From Rhexocercosporidium sp. MPI-PUGE-AT-0058 (lineage: Eukaryota; Ascomycota; Leotiomycetes; Helotiales), in contig JAGTJL010000019.1 in assembly GCA_020746875.1 (NCBI GenBank), positions 496,001 to 560,000 of the forward strand: 64,000 nt of DNA, written 5' to 3'. The position numbers and the translations under genes are program-made. Under the pieces are notes generated by a model. The model was not told the DNA's origin, searched no databases, and saw nothing but the letters and a program-made list of their open reading frames with translations. Shown piece after piece: positions 8,781-18,117 of the stretch (within the stretch, counting starts at the first letter, position 1; each line of letters opens with the position of its first letter).

Positions 8781-11279
8781 TCATATATCATCCAACTCCT
8801 CTTCGGGGTTCTTTAGCGCCACACCAAGGTCCCTCAGCTTCCTTGCTAGGAGACCTTCAGATACCAATTTGCCGTCAGGAGATCCAGTCAGGAAATTTCC
8901 GCCGTACCCGGCGTCCCCTTTGTTGAGCTTGCCATAACCGCCAATTCCAGGGTTGGTGCTGGTGCTGTCGCTGCTCCAAGACATGGCTGTCCCGGAAAAT
9001 CGTGACATCGGTGGTTGACTGCTCTTGCTTGAAGATGGGGATTGCACATCGCTCTGTCTCTCTGGGACCATATCAATATCCCCTCGAGCGGCTTTGCTGA
9101 GTAGGCTAAACGGAATAGGTTGAACAGGTGTAGTGCTTGCACCACGACCAAATTCGAACGTTGATCCACCACCAAACTCCTTCTCCAAAGCCAACGTAAT
9201 TCCATCCATAGAATCGAATGCTCGATTCGTTTGACCAAGTGGAAAACCAGAAGACCGTCTTCTATATGCTTTGTCGGCTGCAAGACTTGCGCCTGCGCCA
9301 CCAATGCCACCATTAAGAGCAAGGCCAAGACTGGACTCCCGACCAGGCTTGTATGTACTGAACCTTGGTTCCGGTAATGAAATCTCGTTGCGTAATTTTT
9401 CCTTTCCGTCTGGGACGCGATTCGCGAAAACAACTCTAATACTTTTGTAAAGATAAAACCGACCCCGGGATGGTGAACATATGTGCAGATGTATTAAGTA
9501 GCGGAGTGTTGGGCGGTCTAATGGATTCGATTGTACGGTTGAGATTGGCATATCAATGATTGGGCCAGCGGAGTAGCTTCGTTGGCGAATGAAAGTTTTC
9601 GTCCCTGGCTCCATACCAGTGAGATCATAGGGCACGAGAAACAATTTGACAGCCGTTTTGTTAGGGTTCTTGATGATAATTTGAAGTTGACCCGTTTCAG
9701 GAATTCTGTAACTGCCTCCAGGTGGTGCTCTGGGCGATGTCGATCTCCTCTTCTGCTTCTCAGCCCTTCGGATTTCACGTTCCGTGGGCTGTGCTGTACG
9801 TGGACCATCAACCATATCAATATCCTCAGCACGATTGCGGGGTAAGTTGCTGATTCGCTTCCGCTTCATATCTCGTGCCTCGTCTGGATTTGGCAAACTA
9901 TTCTCAAGATCTATTTGGCCCACATATGGACTTGGCCCATCTTCAGTTTTCGGCGTGCGGCCATGACTCGTAGTTTCATAGCTGTAGAATACCGCAGGGA
10001 AAGGTATCGTCACATGAGCTGGGCAGCGAAGGTTCGACTTGCACTTACCAAGACCCAAAACACCAATCTGAGCCACGAAGTCTAGAGGTTTCGATGGAGT
10101 GGTCGACATTCGACCACGGAGAATGCTCTCCTCATAGGATCCAACCATCGATGCATGATGAAGTGGCGAGCTGTCCGATGTGTACGACGGTCTCCTAGAC
10201 CGTAGAAATTGTGGAGTCTGAGGAGACGCTGTTGGCTGTGGCATTTGGTTGGACGTCAGAGATTTTCTCGGTTGGTGTGCCTGGTAAGGATATGTGTTGT
10301 CTCTCCTGAGATGTGGCAGGGGTCGACTAAAAGATGCAGATGTTGGGACGGAAGGCGTTGAATAGGTCGAGTGTGATGATTGCAAGGTATGTCGTCGATG
10401 GTTCCTCTGTGAAGATGGCGTGATATCGATGGGATTCATACCCGAAGATAAGTCCAAGTCATCATTACTCTCTGATTGTACCAAAGGACTTGTCGGAGGC
10501 TTCAATATAAAACTGGACGAATATGACGACGACAATGAAGGTGCTCGAGATAGTGGCCCTTCAAGAAGATCTGGAGGAGGAAATCGTGGATCGAGTTGGA
10601 ATGGAGAGAAGTGTCGAGGTGGAGAGGTAGCAATCCATGGTGCCTGTTCCGACCTGCTCAAAGCCGAATGTGGTTGTAACAGACCAGTGTCACTCGATTG
10701 CCGTATGCCTTCTGTAAAATCACCGCTGTGCAATGCTGATCGAGGTCTCTCAATCTGCAATCCAGCCTGATTTCTTTCTCTCTCAGTCGTGGAAGGGCGC
10801 GGGCGCTGGGTGTCTGAAATGTCGGGCGAGGGCAATAGTGGCGAGGAATTCGAAGCATTGGGAGACGGCTTTCGCGGAGTTTGGTCATAGTCTTGAATAA
10901 GGGATTCCAACTGAGAGTATGTTAGTAAATGGAATTCTAAAGGATCCCTGAATATGCAAGTTCTTCGTACATTGCGATTTGGTAGCCAAGTTGGGCTTTC
11001 CCCACGCTTCAACCTCTCAATAAGCTCGACTCTGTCGGATGTTCCAGTCTTTGGGAATTTGAAGTCCGGTGACAGGCCAGCTGCTGCAAATGACCGTCCC
11101 TCTTCAGGGCTATCTGGAACTGGTCCCTCGCATAGATCCGTTCGTATGCTCTCTTCCGAGACCTTCCTCTCCATCGCATTTCCACCCTCAGGCGACTTCG
11201 ACCGTCGAGGTATCGCAGTCTTCTTGGCTGGTGGTGTACCCCGGCGGCTGCTGCCGAAGTCATCTTGGAAGATGGGCAT
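8781..11279 (-). CDS. Atos-like domain protein (DUF4210 / chromosome-segregation family)
   Basis: An 812-aa protein read from exons 11279-10971 and 10910-8781. The 60-bp intron (10911-10970; GTACGA donor, TACTAAC branch, CAG acceptor) is a multiple of three with no stop, so it looks like coding sequence. Splicing gives WLPNRNLESLIQDYDQ, which reads smoothly. The long N-terminal part is low-complexity (Ser/Pro/Arg). Around residue 361 lies the Atos-type motif YEESILRGRMS followed by QIGVLGLGKCKSNLRCPAH and VTIPFPAVFYSYE. Around 585-625 is a second conserved block (GRFYLYKSIRVVFANRVPDG). This pairing is typical of fungal proteins annotated for meiotic chromosome segregation and of animal FAM214/Atos proteins, whose biochemical role is poorly defined. 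The gene is divergent from the Fyv7-like gene. Confidence 0.85.
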   Translation of the reverse strand: MPIFQDDFGSSRRGTPPAKKTAIPRRSKSPEGGNAMERKVSEESIRTDLCEGPVPDSPEEGRSFAAAGLSPDFKFPKTGTSDRVELIERLKRGESPTWLPNRNVRRTCIFRDPLEFHLLTYSQLESLIQDYDQTPRKPSPNASNSSPLLPSPDISDTQRPRPSTTERERNQAGLQIERPRSALHSGDFTEGIRQSSDTGLLQPHSALSRSEQAPWIATSPPRHFSPFQLDPRFPPPDLLEGPLSRAPSLSSSYSSSFILKPPTSPLVQSESNDDLDLSSGMNPIDITPSSQRNHRRHTLQSSHSTYSTPSVPTSASFSRPLPHLRRDNTYPYQAHQPRKSLTSNQMPQPTASPQTPQFLRSRRPSYTSDSSPLHHASMVGSYEESILRGRMSTTPSKPLDFVAQIGVLGLGKCKSNLRCPAHVTIPFPAVFYSYETTSHGRTPKTEDGPSPYVGQIDLENSLPNPDEARDMKRKRISNLPRNRAEDIDMVDGPRTAQPTEREIRRAEKQKRRSTSPRAPPGGSYRIPETGQLQIIIKNPNKTAVKLFLVPYDLTGMEPGTKTFIRQRSYSAGPIIDMPISTVQSNPLDRPTLRYLIHLHICSPSRGRFYLYKSIRVVFANRVPDGKEKLRNEISLPEPRFSTYKPGRESSLGLALNGGIGGAGASLAADKAYRRRSSGFPLGQTNRAFDSMDGITLALEKEFGGGSTFEFGRGASTTPVQPIPFSLLSKAARGDIDMVPERQSDVQSPSSSKSSQPPMSRFSGTAMSWSSDSTSTNPGIGGYGKLNKGDAGYGGNFLTGSPDGKLVSEGLLARKLRDLGVALKNPEEELDDI
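10911..10970 (-). other. Cryptic in-frame intron (60 bp) in the Atos-domain gene
   Basis: On the minus strand the donor is GTACGA, the branch site is a perfect TACTAAC ten bases before the end, and the acceptor is CAG. Length 60 with no in-frame stop means gene finders could read through it and add 20 residues. Confidence 0.85.
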
Positions 11280-11882
11280 TCTGAAGTTGTGTTCAAAATG
11301 CTCCTTTTACTGTCATACATACATCGTGTTGGGATTGAACGTTGTGTGAGCAAGAAGAGCAGGAGTGAGAGGTCGGTGAAGCTGCTGCAATGCAAGTACA
11401 GCGAGCGATGTTGGGTCTTTATAAAGCGGGGAGACGAGACGGACGGCTGGGGTGGTTCGTTCCCTTTGTGGTTGCATGTGCAGCTGCAAGACCTTTCGCA
11501 AAATGACTCAAGACTAGGTATGGGATGTTTTAGTGTCCCGAGATGATAGTGAGCGATAATGTGAATCCACAAGACTTGTATGAAGTATAGAGTTGATCCA
11601 AAAGAATGACAATGAGTGAGTATCAGGAAGGATGTCTTGAACACCTCATGACAGTGCAAGTGCAGGTGGATGATGCATTATCTTTATCGGAGAAAGTCGT
11701 CACTTCACTCGCTTGCAGGGACCCAATCGATTTCTTCCCGGCATCGGTGACTAGCGGCCGCCTCTAAAGATGCACCCCAGCAAAATAGTTTTACTTTCCA
11801 GTGCAGCCTCGAAGTCAATTGATCGTCAACTCTTCAACGACAGCTGCTCTCACTCACTCAAGCCATACGAGAATCATAATAC
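11280..11882. promoter_or_regulatory. Bidirectional promoter region, Atos gene / Fyv7-like gene
   Basis: About 600 bp between two divergent starts. It contains a NotI-type GCGGCCGC site near 11754-11761. Open frames that cross it from the neighbouring gene show no family resemblance and are treated as chance. Confidence 0.5.
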
Positions 11883-12567
11883 ATGATGGCGCCAAAACGA
11901 CCAGCAGAAGATGGCGCATCAGAGCCCCAACCCAAGAAACACCGTCCAGGCTTCAAAGTCGGCCCCGACAACCTCCCAGACGGAGTCCACCGAAGGAAAG
12001 GTATGCGCCCTCAGCCCAATCCTCGGAGATATATACAGCCCGCAAGCGTACCATACCATACGATGCTAACCCCCCTTTCCTTCCTTCGCAGTAATCAAAA
12101 TCAAAAAAGACCTCATCCAAAAAGCCAAGATCAAGAAATCCTATGCAAAGATAAAAGCGCAGACCTCCCTCCCCTCGGAACCAAAACCATACGAACCCCT
12201 CGAGCCCGCCTCCCAAGAACTCCACCCCGATCGACAAGCCATGCTTGATGCGCCCGAGAAACCCTCTTTACTACCCAGCCAGGAACAATCATACGCCCAA
12301 CGACCCCAACAGCAGAGGAGGACGGGGAAGAAACCAGCCTACTTCTCGAAAGAGCAAGCGTTTGCGGAGGCGAAGAAAGCGGAGGCTGAAGCGAGGAGAG
12401 AGGAGTTCGAGAGGAGGGAGGCGGAGAAGAAGAGGAGGATTGAGGAGAGGGAGAGGGTTCGGAGGGTGATGGGGAAAGCGAGGACGGGAGGGAGGAATGG
12501 GCAGAGGAAGTTGGGGAGGGAGAGTCAGGTGCTGCTGGAGAGGGTTAGGAGGATGGTTGGGAGTTGA
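11883..12567 (+). CDS. FYV7: Fyv7-like rRNA-processing protein
   Basis: Exons 11883-12000 and 12092-12567 give a 197-aa, very basic protein. The intron 12001-12091 runs GTATGC...GCAG with a GCTAAC branch site. The N-terminus has a nuclear-type patch (PKRPAEDG... [12 protein letters not shown]). Residues about 38-60 ([20 protein letters not shown]) and the following SYAKIK match the start of the Fyv7 / rRNA-processing family. The C-terminal half is a highly charged Ala/Glu/Lys/Arg helix or coiled coil ending in a basic tail. Yeast Fyv7 is a small nucleolar factor in 18S rRNA maturation; the role here is inferred from this resemblance. The ATG is doubled (ATGATG), so the start is 11883 or 11886. 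Confidence 0.8.
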
Positions 12568-13274
12568 AGGGTGGGATTTGAGGTATGGATGATGATTGGG
12601 GTCGATTTTACTTATGATATGGCCGGGAGATGGATATACCTAGTGGTTGAAGACACTGTGAGGAGGGCTGAGTTTGGAAGGACCTGCCTAGCATCGAGAC
12701 AATGCTCGTTGCATAGGACTGAATATTTTGGTCAGCAACTACTTGCACACAAGAAAGCAGGCCCTGTGAAATCGATAAGCAGACCGGCAGGGACCTTGAA
12801 ATCATAGTAGTACTTCAGTGATATACAGTAGTATATCCAAATTCGAACCAAGAAGTTAAAAAAAGGAAAGATGGAGTCCATCATAGTGCCATTTGACCAG
12901 CTAGGTGTACAAAGCATTTATTACTATTATTACAATCAAGGGAAGCTAGCCCATTGCAAAGGCTCGAAATCAGAGCAAAAGCACCGCGACTATGTACTTC
13001 CCTTCATCCATCCATCCTTCCATCATACAACAAGTAACATGCTCGCTTTTTTTGTCTCTCTCTATCTCTCGACAAATCAGCTATGCTGAGATCACTCCAG
13101 ATAAGCAAAATAGCGTATATGCGCTCTCGCAAGTGCACTATTTTGCATTACCATGCACGCATGTCTGGATCCCTAAAATCATAACTCCATCAAAAACCAT
13201 AGAGTCTGACTCTCCACCCAATGAGAGCAAGCTGAAACCGTTTCGTAGCACCACAGTATTTCGAGTTTCTTGTT
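12568..13274. other. Convergent 3' intergenic region
   Basis: About 700 bp between the stop codons of the Fyv7-like gene (plus) and the SANT/homeodomain gene (minus). It should contain both 3' UTRs; nothing else is recognised. Base composition is A/T-richer than the flanking genes. Confidence 0.6.
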
Positions 13275-15371
13275 TTAGACATCATCCTCCATAGCAGCTT
13301 TCAGATCACTCAGCGCCTTTGCAATCTGAGCCTTCTTGTTCCCAAGGACCTGGATCCGAGTTGAGTACCCAGCACGATTTACGTTCTTCTCCTGCCTAGC
13401 GGCAAGTACTACATCCTTCCTAGCTTGGATCTCTTGGGTCCGGCGATCGAGTTCGATGATTTCTTGTTCATCGGCTTGGATTGCAGAGGTTTCATCCTCG
13501 ATTTTCCTCGACAGGGTCAACACCTCTTCATCGATTCGGCTGACTTTTGACGCGAGGATAGTCTCCATCATTTGATCATCGGCAGGGTTTGGAGGGTTTG
13601 GAGGGATGTTCGTAGTTCCTGCTGATGTGGAAGATGCGGTAGCTGTGTTTGGGGTGAAATCTCCTGGTAAGCTAGCATTCGAGGCATCGCGACTTGTTAC
13701 GGTGGCGGGGTCCAAAGAGAGGCGAGAGCTGGATGAGCGAGGGGGGTCTCTCGGAAGCGACGAACGTGACAAGTGAGGTGGATTGAGCGGAGAACCGTAT
13801 GGATTTGGAGAAGCCTTTAACATTGAATCCTCGTAGCTTGGTGGCGGTAAGAGTGGTAATGAGGGATCTCGCATGGGGGCTTTTCGCTTCAGCATGCCTG
13901 GACGGCTCTGTTGTATGTTAGCAGTGTCCAGTTCTGACACGGTATACTGTAAACTTACTCCGTATACCTTCTCTTCACTTGCAACTTCTTCAGATGCCTG
14001 CTTGACCGATGGTGTCAACAGCGGCTCGTCATCAGAATCGATCGATGCACCCGAACGCTTGCGCTTTCTATATCTTCTGGTCTTGACGCCGCTGTCTGGG
14101 GCAGCAGTGATAGACAAGGAAGATACCTCCTCATTTTCAGATACCTCTTCACCGCCCTCCTTAGGCCCAGTCGACTTCATCTTCCTAGCCTTGAAGCGAG
14201 CATTACCAAAGTAACCCTGAGAAGGAATGTCAGCACCTGTACCATTCTCTGATACAACCGGTCAACTTACAGAGACCTGTTGTCCGGTCAGGTTAAGCTC
14301 TTGAACAAGGCGTGCTCTGACTTCAGCGCTTGGATTCAAGCCGTTCTCCGCCTCTCTTGCTAGACCGTCTTTTTGAGCCTGCGTGAACTTGCGACCAAGC
14401 TTCGGTGATTGAGACCTAGGGTCAGAGGTAGCCTTCGGAGTAGCCTTAGGAGCAGCCTTAGGAGTGACCTTTGGTGATTGGGGTTGAAGACTGTTCTGCA
14501 ATCGTTTCGATTTCGTCGGCGTCTCTCGCAGCGTCATACTCGGAGTATCCTCGAAGGTCTTTGCGCTCCTGATACCGTTGGTGGAGGTGGAATTCGGGAC
14601 GATCTTCGTAGCATCATTGCCAGTACCGAATCCACGCGTGCCAGCGATATTTCTTCTCCAGAATATCATACAAGAGCTCCTGGTCCGCTCGATCGAGTAT
14701 CGGGCCTTCAACTCGCCGGATGCCCACGCGAACAGCTGACCAGCATTGAACTCATCTAGAGTATCATCTTTGAGTTCCAGTTCACGTCGGGCTTTGACCA
14801 CGTCAATGAGCGCATCGCGTTCCTTATCGTCCCAGCGAACAGTAGATCTATGACCGCCACCTTCATTGGCATCAGCCATATTCTCATCACCATCGCCATT
14901 CGTGGCATTGAGTAAATCTTCATCTTGCACAAAGCTCGAATCTTGAGCCTCTTCGGCTTCAGGTTCCTCGACTTCAAGCTTGTCCTCTCCGAAAGTTCCA
15001 TGCTTGGATCTCCCTCTCGTGAAGTTAAACAGCATCTCATTCTCAGCTCGATTGACCATTCGATACCACTTATCTTTACATTGCGTTGACGATTTCGTGA
15101 TACCGAATTCGCCGAGCTTTTTGGACGCTAAGTCGAAAAGTTGAGCGTAGCTCGATGGAGCACCAGGAGTGCCGACCGTGCTACCGATCGAGGAGATTAT
15201 CTCCTGGAACTTTTCCTTGTCGTCGTCGGTCCAGGATGGGCCCCTATTCCTGGGGCTGTCCTGGAGTTGGGGCGATAGTGATTCGCTGTCCATAGTGGCA
15301 GCGACCGACGACCGGGGGCGCTGTAGTTGCGACGCCGACGATGGTGTACTGGCATTAATTGCGACGAACAT
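13275..15371 (-). CDS. Nuclear protein with two SANT/Myb-like segments and a homeodomain-like segment
   Basis: Exons 15371-14271, 14216-13959 and 13907-13275 give 663 aa. Introns are 14217-14270 (54 bp, GTAAGT...CAG) and 13908-13958 (51 bp, GTAAGT, GCTAAC branch, CAG; in-frame). The N-terminus has a Myb/SANT-like region (GPSWTDDDKEKFQEIISSIG ... STQCKDKWYRM). An acidic linker and a second related segment (STVRWDDKERDALIDVVKAR ... CMIFWRRN) follow. A Lys/Pro linker leads to a homeodomain-like helix set (GRKFTQAQKDGLAREA ... LNLTGQQVSGYFGNARFKAR) created across intron 1. The C-terminal part is disordered, with a basic patch RRYRKRKR and a terminal coiled coil. I read it as a DNA- or chromatin-binding protein of unknown target. 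The first ATG is at 15371; an ATG at 15293 (MDSESLSPQ) is an alternative. I do not recognise a named orthologue. Confidence 0.8.
13908..13958 (-). other. Cryptic in-frame intron (51 bp) in the SANT/homeodomain gene
   Basis: On the minus strand it runs GTAAGT ... GCTAAC ... AACAG and has no in-frame stop, so an unspliced model would add 17 residues. An overlapping donor nine bases upstream (GTATAC) would make it 60 bp, also in frame. Confidence 0.75.
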
Positions 15372-15802
15372 GAAGGCAGGCTCCCAGGATTGCGAGCGTG
15401 GCAATCGAGCCTGTACCTAGTACCGACAGTAGAGTGAGGGGTGCGCGCGTGTCTTGGGGGAAGATGAGATCTGAAGATGCGCGAGGATGACGGACCCTTT
15501 ATATCGTGGATGTCAATATCGCGGCGTTGTCCCGATTTAGCAGACCAAAACGGAGAAATGCATAACGTGACATAGCACGCAATCATAGTAGGATCAGCAG
15601 CACTCATAGCTCATTTAAATATGTCACTTTTGATTGCTTCCACACTATGACCAATCAAATCAGTGTTCACATTTTAAGATTCCACGATATTGCTTTTTCT
15701 TCAACAGCTACAACACACGTGACTACTATGCCTCCAGATATCTTAGCTGACATGTCATACCCCAGCTTCCACCCAAACCTTCAGCAATTAACAATTCACA
15801 AT
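15372..15802. other. Short intergenic region
   Basis: About 430 bp holding the 5' flank of the SANT/homeodomain gene and the 3' flank of the next minus-strand gene. No other feature is seen. Confidence 0.5.
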
Positions 15803-16875
15803 TTACAATCTCACTCCCTCACCCCCAAAATAAGCCTTCAACAATTTCTTCTTCCTCTCAACCTTAGCCAGCACCTCTCCCAGCCTAGCCAACCCCCTCC
15901 GATTCACAAGCTTCGTCTCAGCCGTCAACGTATCCCGATCAATTGTTCTGCCTGCTCCACCCTCAACATCCGGGAAATAATCATGCAGCGTCGTTCCCCA
16001 ATGACCCGTAACTTTCACAGCGCGACGTTTATACGTCTTACCCATGCGTAATCTTTCCTCGCCGTCGACATCGTTTTCCGTGGTCTCTCGGCTGCGCTTG
16101 AGGGGAATTCTCTGGCAGTGATGATTCGTCAGTCTCAGCACGGTGCGTTCTTAAGAACAGAAGTTATTCAAATATATATATATATATTTGTACTCACCTC
16201 AAGACCAGCAAATGCATTAGATGCTTTCTCAGCTGTAGCTCTCAATGTCTTTTCTTCTCCTGGTCCGAGAGCTGGTAAGGTTCTGGAGATCTCGTCGAGC
16301 TTTACTGTATGAAGGAGTGTCAGAACCCAAAAAATCCCCCCAAATCGACAACAACAACTAGTACTACAACACTTACACTTAAGCTCTTCCACCTTTCTCC
16401 TTTTCTCCTCAGCTTCAAGCGCCGCGATCCTTCGAATAAGATCTCTCTTTTGGCTCCGAACATCTCCCCTCCCCTCCAGACACCTCTCCCCTTCCTTTGT
16501 GACGAGATCCTCGAGATCCTTCCGCATCGACCTCAAGACTGGACTTTCGATAGCCTTGTGAACAGAAGCTTTGGATTGAATGCTCTCTGAAAGGAATCGC
16601 CGCAACTCCTCTTTCCGTTTCTCCCCCGCACTCTTTCCCTTGCACACGGGCTCACCAAATAGACTCTCCGCATCCACCTCGGACTCACCATCACCATTCC
16701 CTCTTTCTCTGGCGGCGTTCGTGTCTTCGTGAAATAAACAATCGAGCCCATGTCGTTCCTCAGATACCAACTTCTTGGATGTGGGTTTTGTACCGCCTCT
16801 GAGAGGAGCAGCCGTGATTCTGTTCCGTAGGATGTCTTTGCGGAGGAAGACTCTTAGGCTTGGTTTTGGAGACAT
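15803..16875 (-). CDS. Hypothetical basic coiled-coil protein
   Basis: Exons 16875-16377, 16304-16198 and 16111-15803 give 304 aa. Introns are 16305-16376 (72 bp, GTAAGT...ACAG) and 16112-16197 (86 bp, GTGAGT...CCAG). The start is MSPKPSLRVFLRKDILRNRI. The middle is a long charged helix (RSMRKDLEDLVTKEGERC, then QKRDLIRRIAALEAEEKRRK and LKLKLDEISRTLPALG across intron 1) likely to form a coiled coil. The C-terminal part is conserved-looking (KVTGHWGTTLHDYFPDVEGG). Small size and coiled coil recall kinetochore or meiotic recombination subunits, but I see no diagnostic motif and assign no function. The second intron carries an (AT)n run at 16172-16187. Confidence 0.72.
16172..16187. repeat. (AT)8 microsatellite inside an intron
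   Basis: A pure alternating AT run located in the second intron of the coiled-coil gene, a few bases inside the donor. Confidence 0.9.
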
Positions 16876-18117
16876 CGCTGTGTGTTAGCGAGGGGTGGTT
16901 GGTGGTAGTAGTGGTAGTAGTTTGGGGGGTAGAGAGTTATGGTGAGGTATGTCTGGATAGAGATGTGAATTAGTGAGAGAACTAAGTAAAATATCATGCT
17001 CGTCTCCCACTCACTTTCGATCAAAAAGAAGTTGGGAAGGAAATGTTCTTCCTTGAAAAGATCTACAAAAGACCACACAGGATGGTCCTAGCCTGCGCGA
17101 ATTCAGCTATGTAAAAACGCGAAGGGATGTTGGGAGTTATCATTCAAGAACCAAGGTGGATGAAGCTCGCGTGTACAGTCCTGAGAAACCCACATCGGCA
17201 CAAACACCGAAGTCAGTCAATCCAGTCCTCCCCATATGGATATCAACAATCATACGGCCTGAAGCCCAATTCTCATGGCAACACAACCAACTGTCATAAC
17301 ATTAGTCAGGCAAAACCTGATCACACAGCCCCGCTAACAAGGAATATGCCAAGGAGGGGTGTCTATATAGGAACCAAATAAGATTCCATTCATATCATTT
17401 CATCATCAAGCCGCTAAACAATGCCGCCAAACCCACACCAAAAGATATATATCTACTACAATGATACTATAGGGTTTGAAAGGAGACCTTCAGGTCTCTC
17501 TGCCCGCCCGCCTGCTCATTCATGCCACCCCGTCACAAAAAGCGCATCATCCGCCACGACCTGTCATCATGAACGTAAATAGAATCGAAGTAAAGCGAAT
17601 CTGCCCTCATGGGCCTGGGGCATCATGATAAATACATTTTCCTTCCTCTCTCGCCTAAGTTAACAAACCGGCCCCCCATTCTTTATCATCCTCTGTCAAT
17701 TTCAACCCCTTGATCCCCCAAAGTCTCCAGACCACCACCTGCCTCTCCACACAACACCAAAGTCTCTCTCCACACGCCACCAAAGTCTCCTCTACCGTGA
17801 ACTTGGATATCAATTTTACGAAACTTCTCGCAGGCCCAACCACGACCAATCGTAGTCTCGAAGAAGAAAGCATCCCACAGAAAAAAGTTAGCGAAAAGCG
17901 GTCATAAACGCCGAAGTATGTAGGGTTTGTGGACGGTCAAAAAACAAGAGCCGCCATTTGGAAAAAAAGGAAGCCGCTGATGATCATCCAAACGTAACGC
18001 CTGCCTGTGCTCCCGCGATCGATAGATTTGCGTTACACTAGCGAGAAGAGGCAAAATGTACAAGTCGGATGCAGAAAGGTCTGCTCCGCGTCAAAGGGGT
18101 TAGTTGAGTGAGGCCGT
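16876..18117. other. Intergenic region without recognised genes
   Basis: About 1.2 kb between the 5' end of the coiled-coil gene and the stop codon of the RhoGAP gene, both on the minus strand. It should contain the RhoGAP 3' UTR and the promoter of the coiled-coil gene. No coding region or RNA gene is recognised. Confidence 0.5.
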
